Positions 48,540 through 60,236 of a DNA stretch of 64,000 nucleotides are shown here, piece after piece (the first letter of the stretch is position 1; each line of letters starts with the position of its first letter). The stretch spans positions 2,826,076 to 2,890,075 of the forward strand of contig CM049309.1 of NCBI GenBank assembly GCA_026874595.1, read 5' to 3'. Source of the stretch: Sipunculus nudus (lineage: Eukaryota; Annelida; Sipuncula; Golfingiida; Sipunculidae). The notes beneath the pieces were generated by a model. That model was not told the origin of the DNA. It worked only from the letters and a program-made list of their open reading frames with translations, and ran no database searches. Made by a program: the position numbers and the translations under genes.

Positions 48540-48793
48540 ACATGATGTCTGATTGTCTTTATCTGCATTTTAGAAGATAAATCTAGATGCGTAAAGATTT
48601 ACTAACATATGAAGCTGTCACAAAACACTTGATGTCTAAGAAATAATCCCTCAGCCCAACATATTTTGTCCAAGGTGCTCAACTGGCCAAATAATGCACA
48701 GGTGTGGTATGTCTGTATAATCTGTCTTTTACAAACGTGGCAGCACCTTGGGTCAGCTTCATCATGGCTCATACACACGCACTTGAAAATGAC

Positions 48794-50773
48794 ACTAGGT
48801 GTGTCGGAACAACACGAATGCCCCCGCCTGGAGCAAATTAGAAAAATATTTGTTAAATTTTGTAAATTTTTTTAAGTTCAGGAGCTGTCATATGGTCAAA
48901 AGTAGGTCAAGAGGGCAAAATGCAAACTCGATCTGTAATGGGTCATTATCAAGCAACACACCAAAAATCAGGCCAGTATTTGCAGGCATTGTGAAAAAAA
49001 GTCCACACATGTGCGTTTTTCCAAAAAAATTTATGTTTTTCATGAAATTTTCTATGTTCAGGATCTGTCATATGGTCAACAATAGGTCAACTGTGACAGA
49101 ACGCGAACTTGATCTGTAAGTGGTCATTATGCGCCCACAGACCAAACATTAGGCCAGTATCTGTTAGCATTGCATTGCGAATCTAGAATATTAGCAAAAG
49201 CTGATAATCAGTTATAAATTTAAATTGGAGAGGTATGTACCATATTTCATAACAATCCACCAAATGCTTCCTGAGAAATAAGCTCCTAAGTTTTTTCTAT
49301 TCTAAGCTGTGACCTTTAAAACTTGACCAAGATTTTGTAAATATGCAATAGCACTAAAGAAATGAAGTTCCTGGGTTGAATACCTTTGGAGATATCTCCA
49401 CAAAAGGCCAAAATTGAAAAATCTGATAAAAATTAATTAAAAAATCAGAAATTGTAGGTGGTGCCACCAAAATTGTGCAGCACGTACAGACCATCATTCC
49501 CAATGATCATAGTAAGTTTTGTGAAAATCCACACATTGCTTCCTGAGATATAAGCTTCTGAGTGTTTTTGTATAATCAGCTCTAAAACAAAGAAAAATAG
49601 GTCAAGGTCACTCATCTTCCAACCTGACTAAGATTTTGTTGATATACATCTTCACTGATGAAATAAAATTCCAACGGTGAATCCTTTTAGAGATATCCTG
49701 CTCACAAGGCCAAAATTAAAAAATCCGATTAAAATTGATTGAAAAATCAGAAATTGCAGGTGGCACCACCAAAATTGTGCAGCACGTATATACCATCAGT
49801 CCCAATGATCATGGTAAGTTTTGTGAAAATCCACACAATGGTTCCTGAGATATAAGCTTCTGAGTGTTTTTCTATAATCAGCTCTAAAATGTAGAAAAAT
49901 GGGTCAAGGTCATCCATCTTCAAACTTGACCTAGATTTTGTCAATATACATCTTCACTGATGTAATAAAATTCCAACAGTGAATCCTTTTAGAGATAACC
50001 CGCTCACAAGGTAAAAGTAAACGGAAGGCACACGGACATTGGATGGACAGACAGATGGACCAATGGACAGACAGACGGACGGCTTCGGTGACGACAATAG
50101 CCCATCAGCCTATGAGCTGAGGGCTAAAAAAGGCTGTACATGTACATTTCTTGTGAAAATTTCTAATTTTCATGAAATTTTTATGTTTAGGAGCCTTAAA
50201 AGGTCAAAAGTAGGTCAACCTGGACAAAACCTGAACTCGATCTGTAACTGGTCATAATCTGCCCACAATTAAAAAATTCAGGGTAGTATCTGCAGGCATT
50301 GCGGCAAAAAAGTCTGTACATATACATTTGTTATGAAAATTTCTATTTTTCATGAAATTTTCTATGTTCAGGAGCAGTCAGCTACAAGTGGGTCAACTGG
50401 GACAAAACAAGAACTCGATCTGTAACTGGTCATTATCTGCCCACAAACTAAAATTCAGTCCAATATCTGTAGGTACTGTGGAAAAAATAGTCTGTACATA
50501 TTGTTAGAAAATTTCTAATTCTCATGAAATTTCCATGTTCAGGAGCAGTCAAACGGTCAAAAATAGGTCAACCGGGACAAACATGAACTCGATCTGTAAC
50601 TGGTCATTATCTGCCCACACACCAAAAATGAGGCCAATATCTGCAGGCATTGTGAAAAAAAATCCGTACAACTGTTTGATTTCAGAATGACGGAAGGACA
50701 GAATGACAGAATGAGGGAATGATGGACACGGGTAAAACTATATGCCCCGGCCACTTTGTGGAGGGGGCATAAA
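48794..50773 (+). mobile_element. Family B element with nested C
   Basis: Starts ACTAGGTGTGTCGGAACAAC and ends with the hairpin ATGCCCCggCCAC / GTGGagGGGGCAT before AAAAAT. It carries a C element (49182-50126) at the same internal position, after the same attgcattgcgaa bases, as the B element at 40348. Confidence 0.88.
49182..50126 (+). mobile_element. Family C element nested in B, with two ~300-bp units
   Basis: Longer than its counterpart (945 versus 676 bp) because the ~300-bp unit is duplicated. Each unit has a GGTGG(T/C)(G/A)CCACC near-palindrome (49457 and 49759) followed by aaaattgtgcagcacgta. Ends TAGCCCATCAGC...GAGGGCTA. Confidence 0.8.
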
Positions 50774-52050
50774 AATATCCGTTGATAAAATGATATTTTA
50801 TACCTAAGCCATTTTTCCTTTTGCCCACCAACTTATGAAAAGAGCATTCAGGTTGAATTGTCATGATTAATATTTCAAATACAAGGTTTACTAGAGGATT
50901 TTTTATGAACTAAACAAGAAGAAAAAACATGGCTGTTATGGTACTACTGAAAATGCTTCATTAATCACTCAGATTGTGTTTAGTCAGACTTGCACTTGCA
51001 GACATCAGGCCATACATACTCATTTGACTTTATACAAGTGATGTTATAACATAAAAATAGAAGAAAGACTGTGCAACACTTAAAAGCCTGTCCTATTAAT
51101 AAAAGGTTTCCAACAAATGTCTAACACCATTTCCCTGCTGTCACAAACACCTGTTTAGTAATCAAAAGATGAATATGGTTACAGCATTTTGACATGTTTT
51201 TTTATTAAGTCCCAGGTTTCAGAATGTTATGTTTAATTTGCAGAAAAAAGGTTTCATCAAATTAAGGTTGGTTTTAATGAACATTCTTTAACAGTAGGTA
51301 GAACATTTCTCCATAAAACCTTTTTATACATTTATACAAATCAGGGGGATACAATGCTTATTAGAGTAATTAAAGTGTTAATAGTCCTCTGATCCAGTGC
51401 CCCCTTACATAATTATTTTAATGATATTAGGATGTGCTTCTTTGTTTTTCAGAAGTGTCAAATATATATTTTTCTCACAAGATTTAAATTTGGGTTAAAA
51501 TAACTGCAACTTTTATTTTTTTTTTCTTATTATACAAATTGAAATTAAAGTTTAAACTTCTGAAGACAGGTTTTTTATTATTTTTATTTTAAAAAGGTTC
51601 AAATCTGAAAAGCAATGTAACATTCTAGTACCAAGCATTTAGGGAGGAAATTCCTATGATGTGATCATGTAATGACAGAAAAATAATTAATTACATTAAT
51701 TTCTAGACAAACATGCAGCATCCTGGTACAGACTTATTTAGATTTATTCTATCCGTGCTTTTCCTAAATCCTGGAATCGCCCCTGATATTTCTAGCATGC
51801 AGTAGGTTGTATCCTTGTATGTTAAACCTGAATCATATCTTACTTAATTTGAGATAATGATGAGATTTACAATACCTCTGTACCTCTGTATATATTTTCT
51901 TTATTTAATCAATTTTATGCAGTTGCAATAAAACTATTTTTCCGATTGTTCAGGTGCAAGGACTCAATGGCGGGTGGGGGGAGTCGGAGTTACAACACCC
52001 TTGCATATACATAAAGGATATGAAATGTATTTCAACAGTGCTTAAAGGAA
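50774..52050. other. Intron or flank, nothing recognised
   Basis: AT-rich. The last ~75 bp (from 51975) match the sequence that precedes the family A copy at 21100. Confidence 0.4.
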
Positions 52051-53164
52051 CAAGGGACCCATGGGCCATGGCGCTCAGCTGATCATGATTGGACTATAAA
52101 TGTATCACCATTGTTATACTATATTGAGTAGAAAAAGCTTATGAATATCATGGTCATGTTGGGCTTTTATAAAGGAATATAATGTAATATGTGAGTAAAT
52201 GATATATGAAATAATCTGACTGATGGATTAATATGGAGTAAAATATAGTGGTTTATTTTTTATTTATTTGGGAGGGGTCGAAAAAACAAGTTATTTGAGC
52301 AAATATGAATGCAATGACAGTATACTAAGCAGTGGTATAATGATGATAAGGCTATTTGTTGAAGGATCTATAGTGTATGGAAAATGCAAGATTTCAATTT
52401 GACAGATACAAGGCTATGATTAACTATGTTAATGAGGGGATTTATGAATTTGTGACTGTATGACATGATATCTTGACAAGATCGGTCTTGACAAGGTACA
52501 TTATTTTGATGACCCTCACGTCTACATATTACACAATATTGACATAATTTCTGGCATGAAATCGGTACCTATGGACAAATGGTCAACAGTACTGAACCAC
52601 CTAGAAGGTTAAAATATTAAAAATATGATGAAATGTAGATTAAGTTTGAGAGGAAGAGGTAATTTAGGCCATGGTTGGTTTAAGGCCGGCATACACGTTG
52701 CCACACGATTCAACTCAACTCAACTGGGCCCGACTGAACAGGTTTCCTCAAGTTTTCTACAGTTTCTTCAAGTTTTTGACCCTGCAGACTGACGAAAACT
52801 GGGGTGCATACACATAACGACCCGACTCAACTCAACTGGATCGACGGCAGAGGCGGTACATTCAAATCAACAAAAATGGTGATAAGCTTGTGACATATGA
52901 AAGGAAATTCATTAATACATGTCATATTATTAATCAGTATACATGTATGTATCTGTATGTCGCCCTTTCAATTCTTCTCATCGCATAGTTTGATAAATTT
53001 TAGTCTAGAAAATAGTATTCGATGTCCTGTGATATACACTATATATTCTACATCCGTGAACATGAAGCATATTGATATTATGCTAACATTGTACTGGTGA
53101 CATTGGCTATACAGATCTATATTCAAATATAATGCGCGCCAAAAAAAAAGTGCATTTAAAACGA

Positions 53165-53211
<47 letters not shown>

Positions 53212-54153
53212 GCTCTCTGGTAATTACTGCCTGACCCAGCCTGACCCAGACACTCACAGTGGCAGTAGGTCAGACCTGAAGGTGTTATGTAACTGCCCAG
53301 TACACTGCATTTATACTGACCTGATGTAAACAATGAAGACTTGGTACCTGGAAACTTGAATAAAATCTACAGTTTTTGATCAATTAGTTTCAAATTTCAG
53401 ATTTTAACAGATGAAATGCTAATGTGTACATGCTGTGAAAATTAAATCCACAGCACTAACAGGAAAAATTTAAATATTTATATTTTTTAAATGGTATCAG
53501 GAAAAAAGAAAAGTAATCTCAACTATGAAACTAATACATGTGTTAAAATTAATCCAAGGATCAAAACACCCAATATATTATACCAGGAGCAAACTGGAGT
53601 TGGGAATGTTTAATTTTATGAACTGAAATAAAGGATCAGCAATATAAATTTGGGGTAAACAATTGAATCTTGATTAAATAAAGTTATATTCCTGAAAAAA
53701 AGTCTCCAGCTTCAGCAATTCTCATGTTAAGTGAGCAAATATATTTCCTGATTTTTAAGAAACTGCATTATATTTGGGCCCATAACTTCAAAATAATACC
53801 CAATACTAACCTAACTTTTGGTATGCGCAGAAAATGTATGGAAAAATATGAATACTAAATATGATCAAAAACAGATCAGTGGTTTTGATATTAGGCAGCT
53901 TTGAAGTGTAACAATGACTTTTTTATGATAAACGGAGGTTTTTCCTTAATATCTCTAAGGGACGAAGTCCTAATGACCCAATTTTCGGTATGGTAGGAGA
54001 TTTTCGGGACATCTATTGGTATGCAGAATTTTGGATTCGTAGGTCCAACGGTTTTAAAACGTGCTCTGTTAACGGACGGACAGCTGGACGGCCGGACGGA
54101 CTACGGACAAAGGACCACGACTATAGCTCAGATGACTTATAGTCAGCTGAGCT
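52051..54153 (+). mobile_element. Family A element, 2.1 kb, rearranged interior
   Basis: Starts CAAGGGACCCATGGGCCATG and ends agtcagctgagct before AAAAA. The first 0.55 kb matches 41920-42480 and the last 0.5 kb matches the 3' module. Between them lies sequence not seen in other copies, including a phrase repeated twice (gactcaactcaactgg, 52710-52840) and a (GA)n tract at 53162-53211. Confidence 0.85.
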
Positions 54154-54186
54154 AAAAACATTAATTCATAATTATTAGATATTTAA

Positions 54187-57100
54187 CAAGTGACCCATGG
54201 GTCGCGATGCTCAGCCGACTGACATGTTGACAATATGTTCTTGCACAGGCAACTAAGTAAGATAATGTAGGTGGCATCATAGTTCATTCATATTAGTTCA
54301 GTATATTCAGTTCATCAGATCCACAGGCAGACTTAATTTGATGACAATCCATCCAGCCATTCCTGAGGAATCAAAAGTCAATTTGTGTGTATTCTGCATT
54401 TTTTGGTGTCTCTTGGTGTCAGGCATAATGAGTGCGGTCGGGATGAGCGCGCGGTTCCTGGGCATGGTCGGGATTGGCGTGGTCGGAATGGGCGTGCTGG
54501 TTTATACAAAGCGAGATTGGTGCTGCTCGGCATTAACTAATTAATTGGTGTTGGCTTCTGAGTGAGCAGGTTTCCTTCCTTTGATGTACTTCTACCTGTA
54601 ACTGGGTTGCTTACATTAACAAGTGTTGTTTGGTACTGATATCTAACAAAATATTGTTAAATTGTATTAAATTGTATGATATATATCCAGTTACAAGAAT
54701 AAGATGTGTAAAAATAGCGTTCAAGGTAGTAGGGGGGGTGTTTATTAGCCCATAGCTTGGGGAATTGGTACCTGTTTGGAATCAAATTCTCAATTTTTCT
54801 TGAAGGGGGGGGGGGGGGGGGGGTGATTTTAAGCCTCATAGCTCAGAGGTTTTTGGTAACAGAGACCTAATTTTAAGTTTCAAAGAGACGTTTTTATGGG
54901 CCTCCCTTGATGTCAAGACAGAAGATTCTAGGTCCAGTCATTATGATTTGTTCCTTGTTAACAGATGAAGGCATCTTTTAAGGTCTCAAAAATAGAGAAA
55001 ACTAGATGTGTCGGAACGACACGAATGCCCCCGCCTTGGGCAAATTAGAAACATTTGTAAAATTTTGAAATTTTTTTTAAGTTCAGGAGGTGTCGTATGG
55101 TCAAAAGTAGGTCAACAAGGGCAAAATGCAAACTCGATCTGTAACAGGTCATTATCAAGCAACACACCCAAAATCATGCCAGTATATGCAGGCATTGTGA
55201 AAAAAAGTCCATACATGTGCACCATACATGTGTCTTTCATGAAATTTTCTATGTTTAGGAGCCGTGAAACAATCAAAAGTAGGTCAACCGGGATGAAACG
55301 AGAACTCGATCTGTAACTGTCATTATCTGCCCACACATAAAAAATCAGGGTGGTATCTGCAGGCATTGAGCAAAAAAAGTAAGTACATATGCATTTGTTA
55401 TGAAAATTTATATTTTTCATGAAACTTTCTATGTTCAGGAGCAGTCAAATGGTCAAAAGTAGGTCAACTGAGAGAAAACAAGAACTGGATCTGTAACTGG
55501 TCATTATCTGCCTACACACCAAAAATCAGGCCCGTATCAGCAGGCACTGCGAAAAAAAGTCCATACATATGCACCTTTTTATGAAATTTTCTTTGTTAGA
55601 GCACCGTCAAACGGTCAAAAATAGGTCAACTGGAACAAAATGGAACTTGATCTGTAACTGGTCATAATCTGCCCACACACCAAAAATCAGGCCAATATCT
55701 GCAGGTATTGTGTAGAAAAGTCTGTACAAGTGTATTTGTCATGAAAATTTATGTTTTACATGAAATTTTCTATGTTCAGGAGCCGTAAAACAGTCAAAAG
55801 TAGGTCAACCAGGACGAAATGCGAACTCAATCTGTAACTGGTCAATATCTGGCCACACACCAAAAATCAGGCCAATATCTGCAGGCATTGCGAAAAAAAG
55901 TCCGTACATGTGTATTTGTCATGATATTTCATATTTTTCATGAAATTTTCTATGTTCAGGAGCCATAAAACGGTCAAAAGTAGGTCAACCAGGACGAAAC
56001 GCGAACTCGATCTGTAACAGGTCTATATCTGCCCACACACCAAAAATCAGGCCAATATCTGCAGGCATTGCGAAAAAAAATCTGTACATGTGTATCTTTC
56101 ATGAATATTTCTATTTTTCATGAAATTTTCTATGTTTGTACAACGGTCAAAAGTAGGTCAACCGGGACGAAACGCGAACTTGATCTGTAACTGGTCTATA
56201 TTTGCCCACACACCAAAAATCAGGCCAATATCTGCAGGCATTGCGAAAAAAAGTCCGTACATGTGTATCTGTCATGAATATTTCTATTTTTCATTAAATT
56301 TTCTAAGTTTAGGAGCCGTAAAACAGTCAAAAGTAGGTCAACCGGGACGAAACGTGAACTCGATCTGTAACTGGTCTATATCTGTCCACACACCAAAAAT
56401 CAGGCCAATATCTGCAGGCACTGCGAAAAAAAGTCCATACATGTGTATTTGTCATGAAATTTCATATTTTTCATGAAATTTTCTATGTTCAGGAGCCGTA
56501 AAACAGTCAAAAGTAGGTCAACCAGGACGAAACGCGAACTCGATCTGTAACTGGTCTATATCTGCTCACACACCAAAAATCAGGCCAATATCTGCAGGCA
56601 TTGCGAAAAAAGTCCGTACATGTGTATCTGTCATGAATATTTCTATTTTTCATGAAATTTTCTAAGTTTAGGAGCCGTAAAACGATCAAAAGTAGGTCAA
56701 CCGGAACGAAACGCGAACTAGATCTGTAACTGGTCTATACTGCCCACACACCAAAAATTAGGCCAATATCTGCAGGCATTGCGAAAAAAAGTCCGTACAA
56801 CTGTTTGATTTCGGAATGACGGAAGGACAGAATGACAGAATGAGGGAATGATGGACACGGGTAAAACTATATGCCCCGGCCACTTTGTGGCGGGGGCATA
56901 AAAATAATTCGTAAAAATTTAAAAAATACAGGTGGCACTACCAGTCTGCAGAAACTGATGAAACACTCCATGATCAATATCCATGCAAAGATTCATGGTG
57001 ATCAATGCATTAGTTGTTTAGATTCTTGAGCTTTTGTATCAAATTTTCTATTTTCTTGGGGGTACTTATGAGCACCATAGCTCGCTGGATATGGCAAACA

Positions 57101-57296
57101 CAGACTTAATTTCTGTTTCCAAGGACATTTTTCATGGACCTTCCTGGATGTCAAGTTAGAAGATTCTAAGTCTAGTGGTTACCGTTTGTGCCCTGTTAAA
57201 GGACAGACAGACAGATGAACAGACGGACAGCTAGACTGATGGACAACGGACAAAGAGTGATTGCTATAGCTAAGATGACTTTCATTCAGCTGAGCT
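54187..57296 (+). mobile_element. Element F: family A-type termini, different interior, interrupted by B
   Basis: Begins CAAGTGACCCATGGGTCGCG and ends gctatagctaagatgac...cattcagctgagct before AAAA, so both ends are of the family A type. The interior differs and matches the minus-strand copy at 4016-4560. The B element at 55001-56902 interrupts it: the intact copy reads AATAGAGAAAACAATTTGTA, while here AATAGAGAAA precedes B and AATAATTCGTA follows. G19 at 54805-54823. Treating 54187 as its start is an inference. Confidence 0.7.
55001..56902 (+). mobile_element. Family B element, about ten ~180-bp units, no nested C
   Basis: Starts ACTAGATGTGTCGGAACGAC and ends in the hairpin ATGCCCCggCCAC / GTGGCgGGGGCAT. 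Unit spacing measured on caaaaatcaggccaat is 173-180 bp (56041, 56214, 56394 and 56574). This is the cleanest copy of family B in the window. Confidence 0.92.
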
Positions 57297-57639
57297 AAAA
57301 ACAGGCAGAGAGAAAGAAAAACAAAGCAAATCACTTTAATTCTGATTCTACTTAGGCAGGAAAATAATGAACAAATATTTGCATTAGATCCTCAGTTTTT
57401 CATTATTTAAATTATTTAAAAGGAAATTAATTTCTTTGAAATGCTACATCTTCACGATTACTGCTTGAATTACTATTTCAAGGAAAGTTTTGTACATTGA
57501 AGTAGAAACAGCTTTACAAATTAACAAATACAGTTCAAACAATAACAATTATTGCAAAACACTTGGTCGTGGCAGGGGGGAGGGGACATGATAATAACTG
57601 TACACCTGTGACAGCAGGTGTACTTGACCAGTGTTTTTG

Positions 57640-58379
57640 CATCACTAATAAGGTTACCCAGGCACGGAGGGCTGTAGTGACCATAAGAGGGCAGCCTGCA
57701 GCTTGACAATGGAAATGAATACAATAGAGCCTCTGAAAAAAACTTCAATAACTAGCCTTATTTTTTAATTTTATTTTCAAATTTCAGAATTAAACAGTTA
57801 AAATCCCTATGTTTACCTGCTGTGAAAATTTAAACAAATGTACTAACAAAAAATTACAAAAGTCAGATCTAATTTTGGGTATACAACTAAATCTTGATTA
57901 AAAAAGTTACGTTACTTAAAACAAGCCTTTGCTTCAACAATTATCATGTTAAGTGAGTAAATACCTTTTCCTGATTTTTTACAAAGTGCATTTTTTTGGG
58001 CCCACAACTTTTAATTTTTAACCTAATACTGACCTACTTTCTGCATATATTTAGGAACTATATAGTGGAATATTTATGGTAAAAAAAGAAAAACAAATAA
58101 GTGTTTTTTTATTAAAGCTGTCCTGAAGTGTGATAATAGGTTTTTAATGGAAAATTGAGGATTTTTCCTTAAATTTTTATTGAAGAAATGAAGTCACAGT
58201 GAGCCAGTTGAGGGTTTGGTAGGAAATCTTGGGGACATCTAACATTATGCAAAATTTCTGATTTGTAGGTCTAACTGTTTCAAAATGTGCCAGTCTAATA
58301 GATGGAGGGACAGACGGAAGGATGGATGACAGACAATGGAACATAACTATAGCTCAGATGACTTATAGTCAGCTGAGCT
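57640..58379 (+). mobile_element. Family A 3' half, decayed and 5' truncated
   Basis: From the gcttgacaatgg phrase onward it matches 44290-45055 with many differences. It ends agctcagatgacttatagtc + agctgagct. No 5' terminus. Confidence 0.75.
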
Positions 58380-59278
58380 AAAAATTATACATTACCACAT
58401 TACCTGAGAAAAAGTTAATTCAGAGTTATTTTTGTTATGGAACATGAACTGAGCCAAAATATAGAAAATATATGGCATGGTTCAATGATAACTGGCTTGA
58501 CAACACATGTTTACACATGAACTCCAGTTCAATTTTTTGTCACTGGGCATTCAGTGTCAGTCACATAAGCGTAGTAAAAGACACTTTTTTGCACTTACCT
58601 TAACTGAAACTGAAATATTAGCAAAGCACAACAAAAGAAAAACATTAACACTGACTTATGATGAACACCTAACCATTAAAAGGCAACCCTTGTTCTGGTG
58701 TGTGCACTAATTTAGGAAAAAAAATAATCAATGAATTTCACTTTATACTGACATCATAAAAACTAAAAGCATAAGATTTTACTTAAATCTGGAATTCAAC
58801 ACGGGTTGTTTATCTTGTGGACGATCTTGAAAATGAAATGGGAAACAGGTTTTATTTTATAAAATGCAGTTTCTGACATATACAGCCTGTATGTAAGGTC
58901 ATTTCTCTTCAAATCTGTCTCCTAAAAAACCAATAATATTTTTTCTTGTGATATTTCATCTGAGTAGCATTGTCTACAAGAGAGAAAGAAAGAAAATATA
59001 CGTGTATTATCTCAGTATTTATCAAAATATATCATACAGTGAGAGCTTAAGGAAATTCTTTTTTTGACTTCATCATATTACCTTTGTAAAGGCCATAACA
59101 TGAAAAAATGGTTTTACAGATTCCATGCTCCCATTTCTGTGATAATTTTTTTTTTTGGGCAAATGAAGACTAGGTCCATAGTTATGTTGCTAATTTGTGT
59201 TATAGCAAACATAAAAAAATAATTCATATAGAAAGTTAAAGAAAACAAATATAATTTTTTATTGGTATATATATATGT
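58380..59278. other. Nothing recognised
   Basis: AT-rich sequence; no open frame with a domain. Confidence 0.4.
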
Positions 59279-60236
59279 CGAGGGAAGAATCAGAATCTGG
59301 GAAGATCCGGAATCCTCCCGGGAAAAATGAGAATTCTGATTTTTCCCGGGAAAATTGAGAATCTAGAGATGGTATGAAGGGATTCCCATTCTTCCCGGGA
59401 AGAATGAGAATTCTCATTCTTCCTGGGACAAATGAGAATTCCAGTCTCTCCCAGGAAAATTGAGAATTCTATTTTTTCCCAGGAGAGATGGGAATTCAGT
59501 TTTGACATTCAAACCTGGGAAAAATGAGAATTCTCGTGCCTGGAACTAACATGAAAATATCTGGTTCATTAATTCATTTATAATTGTGCCATGTTAAATT
59601 TTTTCATGCATTCTTTTCATCAGTGTTAGAGATTAAAATGTACAATAAGTATTTTACCCCAGTTACACTCTATTGTTTAGCATATAAAATAACCGGTATA
59701 TGTTTTTCATGGCTGAACTTAACATGTATAGATGTCAGAAGCTCACTGACAACTTGTCAGATGTGTTATACTCAATCTAACATAGATGTTTATCTTCACT
59801 GAATTGTAGATTAAAAATATTCACATCTACAAATCTTTATAATTGAATGTAAATGTAAATATCAGGTGTGCTTGTTTTCAGCTTACATGTATGTGATGGG
59901 TTAAGTACTATCGTGTGTGAATAAAACTGATTATAACAGAAATGTGTCAGCAATGGTCAGTTAATAACTTGAAAGTTTGGTTATAATACCGTAGTAAAAT
60001 ATGCAAACTTAACCCACATTAACTACTAAAAAGGATATCATTTAACAAATTGGTGCTGGCTGGGAAAAATAAGAATTCTGGTTTTTCCTGGGAAAAATCA
60101 GAATTCTCATTCTTCCCGGGAAAAATGAGAATCATTTCATACTATGATTTGATTCTCAAGATTTCTAAATGTGAATATTTTTAATCTACAATTCAATGAA
60201 AATAAACATCTATGTTAGATTGACTAAGTATTAAAA
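59279..60236. repeat. Palindromic GAATTC/CCCGGG array with inverted arms
   Basis: At 59279-59545 and again at 60058-60140, tandem units alternate two palindromic centres: ATGAGAATTCTCAT and TCTTCCCGGGAAGA. Between them, arms of about 68 bp at 59769-59836 and 60159-60226 are inverted copies of each other. The whole region could be a foldback element. It ends directly at the start of a family A element. Confidence 0.8.

Noticed and set aside
52680-52860. GGCCGGCATACACGTTGCC and a second related phrase as ends of a DNA transposon
   Set aside because: No inverted termini or target duplication could be paired; it looks like an imperfect direct repeat.
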